Positions 14,701-24,708 of a stretch of 51,778 bases of DNA are shown one piece after another (positions within the stretch are counted from its first letter, which is position 1; every line of letters begins with the position of its first letter). The notes beneath the pieces were generated by a model. That model saw only the letters and a program-made list of their open reading frames with translations, was not told the DNA's origin and searched no databases. The position numbers and the translations under genes are program-made. Source of the stretch: Streptomyces soli (lineage in GTDB: Bacteria; Actinomycetota; Actinomycetes; Streptomycetales; Streptomycetaceae); NCBI RefSeq assembly GCF_003999195.1, contig NZ_RJVR01000274.1, positions 1-51,778 on the forward strand. Reading direction: 5' to 3'.

Positions 14701-17142
14701 ATGCCCGCACCCGCGTCCGCGTCCGTCTCCCGCCGTACCGCTCTCCGCATCCTCGGCGGAGCCGTGGCCGTCGTCGCCGCCACGACCGGACGGCCCAGGC
14801 CGGCCGACGGGAGACGGGTCGAGCGGCTGCTCGGGCAGCTCACGCTCGACGAGAAGCTGAGCCTCCTCCACGGGGCGACCGACCCGGCGCCGCTCGGGCA
14901 GGCTGGGTACATCCCGGGCGTGGCGCGGCTGCGGATTCCGCCGCTGCGGCTGTCCGACGGCCCGGCCGGGGTGAGGGTGACCGCGCCCGCCACGGCGTTG
15001 CCGGCGCCCGCGCTGCTGGCGTCGGCCTTCGATCCGGGGCTGGCGCGGGAGTACGGAAGGGTGATCGGCCGGGAGGGCCGGGCCCTGGGCCAGGACGTAC
15101 TGCTGTCGCCGATGGTCAACCTGATCAGGACGCCGTACGGGGGCCGCAACTTCGAGACCTTCAGCGAGGATCCGCTACTGGCGGCCGACCTGGTCGGTGC
15201 CGAGGTGCGCGGGATCCAGAGCCAGGGGCTGATCGCGACGGTGAAGCACTTCGCGCTCAACAACCAGGAGTACGAGCGCGAGTCGATCAACGTCGTGGCC
15301 GACGAGCAGACGATGCACGAGACCGAGCTGCGCGGTTTCGAGGCCGCCGTCCGCGCCGGGGTGGGCGCGGTGATGGGGGCGTACAACAAGGTCAACGGCA
15401 CCTTCGCCTGCGAGAGCCCGTACCTGCTGGACACGGTGCTGCGCGAGCAGTGGGGCTTCGGGGGCTGGGTGATGACGGACTGGTCCGCCGCCCACAGCAC
15501 GGCCCCGGCGATCCGGGCGGGCCTGGACATGGAGATGCCCGGCGGTACGTACTTCGGGGCCGCGCTCAGGAAGGCGGTCACCGACGGCACGGTCCCCGAG
15601 GCGCTGGTCGACCGCTCGGTGCGGCGCGTCCTGACCGTCATGGACCGCTTCGGGCTGCTCGGCGGCGCCGTGCCGCACCGCCCGGCCCGGGGCTCCTCCG
15701 CCGGGGCACGTACCGCGCTGAAGGTCGCCACGCGCGGCGGGGTGCTGCTCCGCAACCAGGGCGCGGCGCTCCCGCTGACCGGGGCGGCGGCCAGCAGCAT
15801 CGCCGTGATCGGCCCGACCGGCTCGGTGCCGTTCGTGAGCGGCGGCGGCAGCGCGCATGTCGCGCCGGACCGGGCGGACAGCCCCCTGAAGGCGATCCGG
15901 GCCCGGGCCGGGCGGGGCAGCGAGGTCACGTACGCGCTGGGGGAGGACATCTACGGCAGGGTCTTCCACGAGCACACCATCGCACCCGGCGCCGCCTACA
16001 CCCACGACATCGATGTGACGGCCGACCGGGACGACGAGGCGTGGACCCTCCTCATCCACTACACCGGCGCGCACGCCGACCGCCCCAAGGTCGTCCTGGA
16101 CGGCGGCGCCGAACTGTTCCCCCAGGCCGCTGGATGGGCGGAGAACTTCAGCGGCGGGCTGATCTCCACGACCACCGACGGCCTGTCCGTCCGCCGCAGG
16201 ACCCTGAAGCTGACGGCAGGCACCCACCGGCTCACCGTCACCGGCAAAGGCGGCACCGGCGGTACCGGAGGCCGGACCTTCCGCCTCGCGAAGATCACCA
16301 GAGCCTCGCGTGCCCAGGACGTCGCGGCGGCGGCGAAGGCGGCGCGTGCCGCCCGGGCGGCCGTGGTCTTCGCGTACGAGGACGCCACCGAGGGCCATGA
16401 CCGTACGACGATCCGGCTGCCCGGCAACCAGGACGCACTGATCGAGGCGGTCACCGCGGCCAACCCCCGGACCGTGGTGGTCCTCAACACCTCCTCCAGC
16501 ACAGCCATGCCCTGGCTGGACCGCACCGCCGCCGTGCTCCAGATGTACTACCCGGGCCAGGAGGGCGCCGCCGCCACCGCCGCCCTGCTCTTCGGCGACG
16601 CCAACCCCGGCGGCCGCCTCAGCCAGACCTTCCCGGCCGGCGACGACCGGCACCCGCTCTCCGGTGACCGCCGCCGCTATCCCGGGGTGGGCGGCGAGGA
16701 GCGTTACGCCGAGGGCATCCGCATCGGCTACCGCTGGTACGACGAGGAGGGCGTCGAGCCGCTCTTCCCCTTCGGCCACGGGCTGTCGTACACGACGTTC
16801 GCCTACTCGGGCCTGGCCGCCGAGCCCGAGGGACATGGCCTGCGGGTGCGCTTCACCGTACGTAACACCGGGCACCGGCGCGGCAGCGACGTCCCCCAGA
16901 TCTACCTCGGGCCATCGCCGGACCTCGCCCTCCCGCAGGCCCGCAGGACCCTCGCCGCCTACCAGCGGATCGACCTCGCCCCCGGCCGCTCCCGCACACT
17001 CACCCTGCGCATCCCGGCCCGCCTGCTCTCCTCCTGGGACCCCCGGGCCCACCGCTGGGTGCTGGGGACGGGCCGGCGGGCGGTGCATCTGGCCGCGTCG
17101 GCGACGGATCTGCGGCTGAGTCGGACAGCGGTGGTGCGCTAG
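14701..17142 (+). CDS. Exported GH3 beta-glucosidase with PA14-type insert
   Basis: 813 residues from the ATG at 14701 (AAGGAG 8 bases upstream). The N-terminus SVSRRTALRILGGAVAVVAA is a twin-arginine signal, so the enzyme is exported folded. The GH3 N-domain contains RLSDGPAGVR, the VKHFALNNQE block and the nucleophile Asp260 in GWVMTDWSAAHS. The second GH3 domain is interrupted at about 425-545 by a beta-rich PA14-like module (AWTLLIHYTGAH, then KLTAGTHRLTV). The last ~110 residues are the fibronectin-III-like domain (FPFGHGLSYTTFAYS onward). It would release glucose or related sugars from beta-glucosides. Its TAG shares the CTAG at 17139-17142 with the stop of the convergent phosphatase gene, so no terminator separates them. 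Confidence 0.92.
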   Translation: MPAPASASVSRRTALRILGGAVAVVAATTGRPRPADGRRVERLLGQLTLDEKLSLLHGATDPAPLGQAGYIPGVARLRIPPLRLSDGPAGVRVTAPATALPAPALLASAFDPGLAREYGRVIGREGRALGQDVLLSPMVNLIRTPYGGRNFETFSEDPLLAADLVGAEVRGIQSQGLIATVKHFALNNQEYERESINVVADEQTMHETELRGFEAAVRAGVGAVMGAYNKVNGTFACESPYLLDTVLREQWGFGGWVMTDWSAAHSTAPAIRAGLDMEMPGGTYFGAALRKAVTDGTVPEALVDRSVRRVLTVMDRFGLLGGAVPHRPARGSSAGARTALKVATRGGVLLRNQGAALPLTGAAASSIAVIGPTGSVPFVSGGGSAHVAPDRADSPLKAIRARAGRGSEVTYALGEDIYGRVFHEHTIAPGAAYTHDIDVTADRDDEAWTLLIHYTGAHADRPKVVLDGGAELFPQAAGWAENFSGGLISTTTDGLSVRRRTLKLTAGTHRLTVTGKGGTGGTGGRTFRLAKITRASRAQDVAAAAKAARAARAAVVFAYEDATEGHDRTTIRLPGNQDALIEAVTAANPRTVVVLNTSSSTAMPWLDRTAAVLQMYYPGQEGAAATAALLFGDANPGGRLSQTFPAGDDRHPLSGDRRRYPGVGGEERYAEGIRIGYRWYDEEGVEPLFPFGHGLSYTTFAYSGLAAEPEGHGLRVRFTVRNTGHRRGSDVPQIYLGPSPDLALPQARRTLAAYQRIDLAPGRSRTLTLRIPARLLSSWDPRAHRWVLGTGRRAVHLAASATDLRLSRTAVVR

Positions 17143-19202
17143 CCCAGCCGCGCCAGCAGCAGCGCCACATCGTCGTCGGGGGCGCGGTGGAGGGCGTCGA
17201 GCACCAGGTCGCAGGTCTGTTCGAGGGGGCGTTGGTCACCTTCGAGGAGGCCCAGCAGGAGCTGCAGCCCGACGTCGATGTCCTGGCGGCGGTCCTCGAC
17301 CAGCCCGTCGGTGAAGAGGGCGAGCAGGGCGCCCTCCTCCAGCGTGTACTCGGCGGTGCGGAAAGGAACGCCGCCCACGCCGAGCGGTGCGCCGACAGGG
17401 ACGTCGAGCAGCTGGGCGCGTCCCTCGGGCGGGATCATCACCGGGGGCAGATGTCCGGCGCTGGAGAAGACGCAGCGCCCCGTGTGGGGGTCGCATACCG
17501 CGTACATGCAGGTCGCGATCGACTCGCTGCCCAGGGTGACCGGGATGTCGTCGAGGTGCCGCAGCAGCTCGTCGGGGGCGAGGCCGAGCTGGGCGAAGGC
17601 CCGGGTGGCGGTGCGGAGCTGGCCCATGATGGCGGCGGCCTGCACGCCCTTGCCCATGACGTCGCCGACGATGAGCCCGACCTTCCCGTCCTTGAGCGGC
17701 AGGACGTCGAACCAGTCCCCGCCGACGTCGCTCACCGCCGGGAGATACCGGAAGGCGATCTCCATGCCGTCGATCTCCGGCGGCGCCTGCGGGAGCAGGC
17801 TGCGCTGCAGGGCGAGGGCGGTCTCGCGCTCGGCGGCGTAGAGCCGGGCGTTGTCGATGGATATCGCGGCGCGGGCGGCCAGCTCGCAGGCCAGGGTGCG
17901 GTCCTCGTCGTTGAAGGGGCGCTGGTTCGTCGTACGGAAGAGGCTGAGCGTGCCCAGCACATCGCCGCGGGCGATCAGGGGCGCCGCCAGATACGAGTGG
18001 GCTCCGGAGGCCAGCAGCACCCCCGCGGCCTCGTCGTTTCGGGCGATGCGCCGCATCATGCGGGCGTCCACCTGGCGTACCAGGACCGGCTTGCCCTGCC
18101 GGACGCTCTTGGTGATCAGCCGGGTCGGTCCGTAGGAGGCGAGCTCCCCGACCGGGTCGGCGGCGTGGATGGCGTCGGTGGGGCTTTCGGCGGCGACAGC
18201 CAGCGCCCGGAACTGCGCGGAGCCGTCGTCGGCCATGGCCTCGTCGGCGGAGGTACGCCCCCGCAGGACGGAGTCGAGGACATCGACGGCGGCCATGTCG
18301 GCGAGCCGGGGAACGGCCACGTCGGCCAGCTCGCGGGCGGTCTGGCTGAGGTCCAGGGTGGTGCCGATCCGCGTACCGGCCTCGGCGATCAGGGTGAGGC
18401 GGCCACGGGCCTCGGCGATCTCGTTGGTCTGCCGTACGCGCTCCGACACGTCGATGGCCGAGGCCGCCAGCCCCACCACCTGCCCCGCGGGATCGTCGAG
18501 CCGGTAGTACGAGACCGACCAGGCGTGATCGTGGTCCGGGTCGGCTGCGGTCCGGCCGGTGTGCTGGCGGTCGATCAGCGGCCTCCCGGTCGCCAGCACC
18601 TCGCCCATCGCGGCCTCGATCGCCTCGGAGTCGACGTCGGGCGCGATCTCGCCGGCGCGCAGGCCCAGCATGGCGGCCTCCGGTATCCCGGTCATCTCCA
18701 CCTCGGCCTGGTTGGCCCGCACCAGCCGCAGGTCGGGGTCGAAGACCGCGATCGCGATCGGCGACTGCTCGACCAGGCTGTTGGAGATGGCCAGGTCGGT
18801 CTCGACGCTCCGTACGGTGGTGACGTCGGCGCCCATACCGAGGGCGTAGATCCGCCCGTCGGCGTCGTCCAGCCGCATGTTGCGGAATTCCACGTACTGG
18901 TCGGTGCCGTCCTTGTGCCGAACCGGGAAGACGCCCGCCCAGGACGCGCCTGCCTTGACCTGCTCGAACAGCTCCGTGACCAGGGTGTAGTTCTCCGGGG
19001 CGACCAGCCTCGCGCCGCTGTGCCCGAGGATCTCGTCCGCCGTGTACCCGAACAGCTGTTCGGCCTCGGGGCTCCACAGGGTGACGCGTCCGTCGTAGTC
19101 CAGGACGAACGCGGCGACCCGCAGCAAGTCCAGCAGCCCGCCAGGTGCGGCGCTGACGCCGTCTGCCTCGCCGACCCTGGACCCGAGGTCGTGCGTACGC
19201 AT
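17139..19202 (-). CDS. PAS-PAS-GAF-PP2C (SpoIIE/RsbU-type) phosphatase
   Basis: 687 residues with GAGG upstream of the ATG at 19202; cytosolic, no membrane helix. PAS domain 1 about 20-135 (VAAFVLDYDGRVTLWSPEAE), PAS domain 2 about 140-255, GAF domain about 275-445, and the PP2C-type SpoIIE domain from about 455 (LQRSLLPQAPPEIDG, then DVGGDWFDVLPL and GDVMGKGVQAA with metal-binding Asp residues, ending DDDVALLLARLG). Such proteins dephosphorylate STAS-type anti-anti-sigma factors in response to a signal bound by the PAS or GAF domains, and Streptomyces has dozens. No kinase domain is attached and no cognate STAS gene adjoins it; the STAS protein at 35.9 kb lacks the phospho-Ser and is an unlikely partner. 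Confidence 0.93.
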   Translation of the reverse strand: MRTHDLGSRVGEADGVSAAPGGLLDLLRVAAFVLDYDGRVTLWSPEAEQLFGYTADEILGHSGARLVAPENYTLVTELFEQVKAGASWAGVFPVRHKDGTDQYVEFRNMRLDDADGRIYALGMGADVTTVRSVETDLAISNSLVEQSPIAIAVFDPDLRLVRANQAEVEMTGIPEAAMLGLRAGEIAPDVDSEAIEAAMGEVLATGRPLIDRQHTGRTAADPDHDHAWSVSYYRLDDPAGQVVGLAASAIDVSERVRQTNEIAEARGRLTLIAEAGTRIGTTLDLSQTARELADVAVPRLADMAAVDVLDSVLRGRTSADEAMADDGSAQFRALAVAAESPTDAIHAADPVGELASYGPTRLITKSVRQGKPVLVRQVDARMMRRIARNDEAAGVLLASGAHSYLAAPLIARGDVLGTLSLFRTTNQRPFNDEDRTLACELAARAAISIDNARLYAAERETALALQRSLLPQAPPEIDGMEIAFRYLPAVSDVGGDWFDVLPLKDGKVGLIVGDVMGKGVQAAAIMGQLRTATRAFAQLGLAPDELLRHLDDIPVTLGSESIATCMYAVCDPHTGRCVFSSAGHLPPVMIPPEGRAQLLDVPVGAPLGVGGVPFRTAEYTLEEGALLALFTDGLVEDRRQDIDVGLQLLLGLLEGDQRPLEQTCDLVLDALHRAPDDDVALLLARLG

Positions 19203-19380
19203 ACCGGTCCTCTTTCCTGCCGCCTACCCCCGAAACGGTGTACGGGAGCGTAGCCGCCACCCGCCCTCCGTACGGGCCGCAGTGAAGACAGGTCCTATTC
19301 GCCCTATTTTCTCATGCGAGCGGAAGACACAGCGGAATAGGCAGAAGCGCCCTTCCCGGAGGAAGAACGCTTCGTGGAGG

Positions 19381-19453
<73 letters not shown>

Positions 19454-19472
19454 TCACCAACGGGACAATCAT

Positions 19473-19518
19473 ACGTGGTCGGAGGGGGTGCTGCTGACCA
19501 CCACCCCTCCGACCACGT
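19473..19518 (-). terminator. 17-bp hairpin after the S8 peptidase pseudogene
   Basis: Left arm 19473-19490 (ACGTGGTCGGAGGGGGTG) and right arm 19502-19518 (CACCCCTCCGACCACGT) pair over 17 bp with one bulged G and an 11-base loop. It begins 5 bases after the pseudogene stop, and its far end touches the -10 box of tRNA-Lys. Confidence 0.75.
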
Positions 19519-19523
19519 CCCCC

Positions 19524-20484
19524 TCAGCTCAGCCCGAAGGCCCGGATGATCTCCTGACTCACGCTGTCGCCGGCCCCATCCGCGGCGGTGGCTCTCAGCG
19601 ACACGAACCCCCCTGACGTGCGCGGAGTCCGGATGTCGGCGGTCCGGCGCCCGCCGTGCCGGTTGTGCAGCGACACCGGCCGCCAGGTCTTTCCGCCGTC
19701 GTACGAGACCGACAGCGTGGCCGTTATCACCTTCGTCACACTGTCCAGCCACTCCTGCGTGGCGGAGGACAGACCGAGGCTCACCCGGCTGCGGCCCGCA
19801 CATCACCGGCGAGGTCGGTGGCGACGCCGTAGTCGAGCTGCAGGAGCCTGGTGTCCTGCTGCCAGGAGCCGTCCCGCCGAGTGGCGGACCCCGGTCCGCA
19901 CCCACACCGCGTGGGGCTTCAGCTCCGGCGCGATCCAGAGGCGTCCAGGACAAGGCGGTACGGGAGCGTCTGCGCGGGCTGGTCCCAGACGCCGAAGGCC
20001 TGGCCGTCGGACTTCTTCAGCAGGGTGTCCCTCCGCCCAGGCCTGCGGTGCGTTGATCTGCGGCACCGACTCCTCGAGGCTCGCCTCGACCCGGCCGTCC
20101 AGCCACAGCTTGGCGATCCCGCTGCCGCCCGGCCGTCGCGTCCTTCCAGAAACTGCGGGCCGCCATCTTGCTCGCCTTCAGCGCCGAGCCCCGGATGCTG
20201 GTGAAGCGGCGCTGACGGTGCTCCCGGCGGTCAGCAGCGGCTCCGCCTCGTCCGGCACGACGTACACATCCGCGCCGCTCTGCTGGATCTTCACCCCGTC
20301 AGTCGCCCCTCGGGGCGGTCCACGGTGACGAGGTCCCGGGTGCCCGGGCCGTCCGTGAAGTGCACGACGTCCCCGGTGATCAGGGTGAGGTCGTACGTTT
20401 CAGCAGTGAGCCGAAAGTGACGACGAACGCTGTGGCGGTCGCCGTCACCAGGACACGACGTCTGGCCCGGAAACGTCTTGCATT
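19524..20484 (-). pseudogene. Decayed S8 (subtilisin-like) secreted peptidase
   Basis: Pieces of a large Streptomyces S8 protease can be read in order on the minus strand in different frames: a basic signal peptide start (FRARRRVLVTATATAFVVTF), the prodomain start YDLTLITGDVVHFTDGPGTR, DLVTVDRPEGRLTGVKIQQS, DVYVVPDEAEPLL, SIRGSALKASKMAARSFW, LWLDGR, VPQINAPQAWAEG and, at 19524-19784, the C-terminal beta domain (LSVSYDGGKTWRPVSLHNRH, GGFVSLRATAADGAGDSV, IIRAFGL). The joints are frameshifts and deletions, and nearly the whole catalytic domain with Asp/His/Ser is gone: about 960 bp remain of an expected 3 kb or more. It sits beside a 50-residue secreted peptide gene and a divergent regulator and may have been the protease partner of that pair. 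Confidence 0.75.
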
Positions 20485-20553
20485 ACGGGACCTCTGTGGT
20501 TGCGCACATGTCAGGCACAGGAGGCGTACCTCCCACGAAAGGGCCCACGCATC

Positions 20554-20603
20554 ACCGGGCCGCGGCGGGAAGCCGCCTTGGCGGCTTCCCGCCGCGGCCC
20601 GGT
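20554..20603. terminator. Perfect 24-bp inverted repeat with TT loop
   Basis: The arms 20554-20577 and 20580-20603 are perfectly complementary, with only TT between them. It lies about 100 bases downstream of the small peptide gene (minus strand) and just upstream of the S8 pseudogene. It would be a very strong bidirectional terminator or an RNA-stabilising end. Confidence 0.7.
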
Positions 20604-20699
20604 GCCCGCCGGTACGCGGGCATGCTGAGGGGCCCGGCAAGAGGGGGGGAGGATGCCGGGCCCATCAGCGTGGGGGGAGGGGAGTGGTCTTTGGGGTAC

Positions 20700-20852
20700 C
20701 TACCAGACGATGTCGCTAGGTGACGCTGTGGCCTGGGACGACGCTGCAGCGGCAGGATGTGCCGAAGCAGCGGACGCGCCGCCAAGAGCCATCAAGGTGG
20801 CAGCGGCGAAGCCCGCCAGAATGCGGAGGGCAGTGCGGCGTATCGAAGTCAT
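20700..20852 (-). CDS. 50-residue secreted peptide
   Basis: Short gene from the ATG at 20852 to the TAG at 20700; upstream codons of the longer frame lack a good start. Product: twin-Arg-like basic head (MTSIRRTALRILAG), hydrophobic core FAAATLMALGGASAASA and a likely signal-peptidase cut after ASA or SAHPA, leaving a mature peptide of about 20 residues rich in Ala/Ser and ending PSDIVW. There is no Cys, so it is not a disulfide- or lanthionine-type peptide. It is divergent from the LuxR-type regulator (21101) across 248 bases and is followed by the 24-bp hairpin and a dead S8 protease gene. A processed extracellular signal sensed by the adjacent regulator would fit, but this is inference. 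Confidence 0.6.
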   Translation of the reverse strand: MTSIRRTALRILAGFAAATLMALGGASAASAHPAAAASSQATASPSDIVW

Positions 20853-21100
20853 GACCGACCTGTCCGGGGGTGTGAGCAGGGATGCGACGGATCTGGCTTG
20901 CCGGAGCGGCTCCAGGAACCGTACGGCTGACTGAATTCTGTCGGACAACAAGGCAGTGGTCTTCAGATTCCGAGGTCCGGAAACGGACATGGCCCTATGC
21001 GGACACATGGGACCGGATGGGACCCGAAGGGTCCATTGTCCAGCTGCGGCGTTTACTCTGAGCGAGCCGGGGTGGACATGATGAGCGCAGGGGGTGCGGA
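20853..21100. promoter_or_regulatory. Divergent control region of peptide and regulator genes
   Basis: 248 bases between two divergent starts. It contains the inverted repeat GGACCC-GAA-GGGTCC (21020-21034) within a cluster of related GGAC(A/C) words (near 20980-21015), about 70 bases before the regulator start. This is a plausible operator for autoregulation. I see no firm -35/-10 pair. Confidence 0.35.
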
Positions 21101-22245
<1,145 letters not shown>

Positions 22246-22252
22246 CAAACGT

Positions 22253-22288
22253 AGGAAGGGCCCCTCACTCCGGTGAGGGGCCCTTCCT
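22253..22288 (+). terminator. 16-bp hairpin terminator after tRNA-Lys
   Basis: AGGAAGGGCCCCTCAC (22253-22268), TCCG loop, GTGAGGGGCCCTTCCT (22273-22288), then CATTTGC. It begins 7 bases after the tRNA end. Confidence 0.9.
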
Positions 22289-22331
22289 CATTTGCTCGCG
22301 CGGCTCGTGCGGCTCGTGCGTGCGAAAAGCG

Positions 22332-23087
22332 TCAGAAGGCCAGCGACAGCAGCACCGGCGCCGCCCGCTCGTTGAGCGTGTCGGCTGCCGGGCGCAGGCG
22401 GTGCGCCTCGGTGACCGGAAGCGAGAGCGCGAGGCAGCCGACAGTCTTGCCGACGGTGATGGGGATGGCGGCGCAGACCGTGCCCACCGCGTACTCCTGG
22501 AGATCCAGGGTCGGCGAGGAGGCCGGCTGGCTCTCCAGCTTGGTGAGGAGCACCTTCTCGCTGATGGTCGTACGGGATGTGAGCCGTACGACCTTGTGCC
22601 GGGAGAGGTGGTCGCGGCGGCCGTCGTGGTCGAGCTGGGTGAGCAGGCACTTGCCGACCGCGCTGGCGTGGGCGGCGGAGCGGAAGTCGACCCACTCGTT
22701 CACCTTCGGCGCGTTCGGGCTGTCGGCGAAGTCGACGATCTTGACCTCGCCCTCGTCGTAACGGCTGAAGTAGACCGCCGCGCCCACCTCGTCGCGGAGC
22801 GCCATCAGCACGCTCTTGATCTTGTCGCCGAGCGCCTTGTCCCGGCTGGCGCTGCCGAGCAGGACGAGCGACTCCCCGACCGCGTACCCACCGCCCGGCA
22901 GTGAGTGCAGATAGCGCTCCCGCTTGAGCATGGTCAGGACCTGGGTGAGATATTCGATCGGCACGCCGATTTCACGGGCGAGCTGTTGGGCGGTGACGCC
23001 GTGCCGATGGCTGTCGACGGCTTCCAGTACGCGCAGTGCGTACTGGACCGCGTAGACCGGCGCGATCTGTCCGTGCTCAAGCGCCAC
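22332..23087 (-). CDS. IclR-family transcriptional regulator
   Basis: 251 residues from a GTG at 23087 (GGGGGA just upstream). N-terminal winged helix (about 10-75: YALRVLEAVDSHRHGVTAQQ, LAREIGVPIEYLTQVLTMLK) and the GAF-like effector domain (about 85-250) with the typical RSAAHASAVGKCLLTQL block and VGTVCAAIPI strand. It lies downstream of and co-directional with ehuBCDA across 216 bases, with its own upstream region. IclR proteins usually bind a small organic acid or amino-acid-derived ligand and control nearby catabolic genes, so the ehu operon is the obvious candidate target. A GGCATATGCC palindrome (23273-23282) between it and ehuA could be an operator half. Confidence 0.88.
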   Translation of the reverse strand: MALEHGQIAPVYAVQYALRVLEAVDSHRHGVTAQQLAREIGVPIEYLTQVLTMLKRERYLHSLPGGGYAVGESLVLLGSASRDKALGDKIKSVLMALRDEVGAAVYFSRYDEGEVKIVDFADSPNAPKVNEWVDFRSAAHASAVGKCLLTQLDHDGRRDHLSRHKVVRLTSRTTISEKVLLTKLESQPASSPTLDLQEYAVGTVCAAIPITVGKTVGCLALSLPVTEAHRLRPAADTLNERAAPVLLSLAF

Positions 23088-23303
23088 GGTGTCCCCCTAC
23101 AGGTGTGACCGTTTGCGTCCTTGCTGTAGCTGCTGGTCACGGTCGCCGAACGCGGCGGACCGGGCCCGGCAGCAGGGCCGGAATCAACGATAGCCCGGAT
23201 AGGCTTTCAGGTAGAGCGAGTTGGGGACTTAAGTGGGGCCCTCCAGGCGTATATGCAGGAACGCGCCACACTGGCATATGCCCATGGCACGGACCAATCT
23301 CAT

Positions 23304-24083
23304 TCAGAGCACCGCGCCGAGGAAATCCCGGGTCCTTTCGTGCTCGGGTTCGCTGAACATCCGCTCCGGGGGCCCGGACTCGATCACCCGGCCGCCGTCG
23401 AACATCAGGACCCGGTCGGAGATGTCCCGGGCGAAGCCCATCTCGTGCGTGACACACAGCATGGTGATGTCGGTGGCCTGGGCGATGTCCCGCAGTACGT
23501 CCAGGACGCCCTGCACCAGTTCGGGGTCGAGGGCGGAGGTGACCTCGTCCAGCAACAGGATGTCGGGCCGCATCGCCAGGGCGCGGGCGATCGCGACGCG
23601 TTGCTGCTGGCCGCCGGAGAGCCGGGTGGGGTGTACGTCGGCCTTGTCGGCCAGGCCCACCAGGTCGAGGAGGTCGCGTGCGCGCTCGGCGGCTTCGTCA
23701 CGGCTCAGGCCGAGGACCTGGACCGGGGCCTCGGTGATGTTGTCGAGGACCTTCATGTTGGGGAAGAGGTTGAACTGCTGGAAGACCATGCCGATGTGGC
23801 GACGGGCGCGGCGGAGCTGCTTCTCGGGCAGCCCGGAGAACGGCTGCCCGTTGACCTGGATGACGCCCTCGGTGACGCGTTCCAGGGTCATCAGCAGCCG
23901 CAGGATGGTGGTCTTGCCGGAGCCACTGGGGCCGATGAGGGTGACGCGTTCGCCCTGGCGGACCTCGAAGTCGAGGTGGTCCAGGACGGTGTGGTCGCCG
24001 TAGCGCTTGACGACCTGGTCGAAGGTCACGGCGGTCGATACGGGTGACACAGAGGTCTTCCGGGCGGGGTTGTCAGTGAGCAA
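23304..24083 (-). CDS. ehuA: EhuA, ectoine/hydroxyectoine ABC transporter ATPase
   Basis: 259 residues if started at the TTG at 24083 (GGAG 7 bases upstream), or 248 from the GTG at 24050. Complete polar-amino-acid-type ABC ATPase: Walker A GPSGSGKTT, Q-loop FQQFNLFPNMKVLDNI, signature LSGGQQQRV, Walker B ILLLDEVTSAL (Glu present) and H-loop VTHEMGF. The start overlaps the end of ehuD by 11 bases, and it is the last gene of ehuB-ehuC-ehuD-ehuA, the gene set and order seen in actinobacterial ectoine uptake operons. It drives import of compatible solutes for osmoprotection or as food. The substrate call rests on gene set and similarity, as other polar-amino-acid transporters look alike. Confidence 0.82.
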   Translation of the reverse strand: MLTDNPARKTSVSPVSTAVTFDQVVKRYGDHTVLDHLDFEVRQGERVTLIGPSGSGKTTILRLLMTLERVTEGVIQVNGQPFSGLPEKQLRRARRHIGMVFQQFNLFPNMKVLDNITEAPVQVLGLSRDEAAERARDLLDLVGLADKADVHPTRLSGGQQQRVAIARALAMRPDILLLDEVTSALDPELVQGVLDVLRDIAQATDITMLCVTHEMGFARDISDRVLMFDGGRVIESGPPERMFSEPEHERTRDFLGAVL

Positions 24084-24708
24084 GGCGCTTCTCCAGCTTC
24101 CTCATCAGCATGGACGTCGGGTAACTCGCGATCAGGAAGATCGCCGCTGCGATGGTGAAGGCCTCCATGTACGCGAAGTTGTCGCTGCCGAACTGGTTCG
24201 CCTCGTGGACCATCTCGTTCACCGTGATCACCGAGAGGAACGGCGTCTCCTTGAACATCGAGATCACGTAATTCCCCAGCGCCGGAATCACCTTCCGCAC
24301 CGCCTGCGGCAGCACCACCCCCCACCACGTACGGATCGGCGGCAGGGACAGCGCGACCGCCGCCTCCCACTGCCCCCTGGGCACGGCGTCGATGCCCGCG
24401 CGGTACACCTCGGAGGTGTACATCGCGTAGTGGAGGCCGAGCACCACGATGCCGATGGTCAGCGGATCGAGCCCGGGGGCCAGCACCCAGACCGCGAAGA
24501 GCTGGATCATCACCGGCGTGGAGCGTACGAACTCCACCACCGCGCGCAGCGGGAGCCGCACCCAGCGGGTCGGCGCACGGCCCAGGACCGCGATCACCAG
24601 CCCGAGGACGATCGCGACCAGCGAGCCGAGGGCGGTGGCCAGGAGGGTGATGCCGAAACCGTGAAGGATGAGCGGCAGGCCCTCGCGTGCGGTGTGCCAG
24701 TCCCACAT
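24073..24708 (-). CDS. ehuD: EhuD, ABC transporter permease
   Basis: 211 residues, HisMQ-type permease. Membrane helices lie at about 13-40, 52-75, 84-102 and 180-200. The EAA loop that docks the ATPase is AALSLPPIRTWWGVVLPQAV with the conserved Gly replaced in the usual way for this family. Its ATG shares one base with the ehuC stop (TGATG at 24706-24710), so the two permeases are made in equal amounts. Forms the heterodimeric channel with EhuC in the plasma membrane. Confidence 0.82.
   Translation of the reverse strand: MWDWHTAREGLPLILHGFGITLLATALGSLVAIVLGLVIAVLGRAPTRWVRLPLRAVVEFVRSTPVMIQLFAVWVLAPGLDPLTIGIVVLGLHYAMYTSEVYRAGIDAVPRGQWEAAVALSLPPIRTWWGVVLPQAVRKVIPALGNYVISMFKETPFLSVITVNEMVHEANQFGSDNFAYMEAFTIAAAIFLIASYPTSMLMRKLEKRLAH

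Noticed and set aside
17187..19253. 688-codon plus-strand open frame opposite the PAS-PP2C gene
   Set aside because: It is the antisense of a gene with complete domains and motifs; the Gly/Val/Arg-rich product and mirrored codon bias are typical of high-GC shadow frames.
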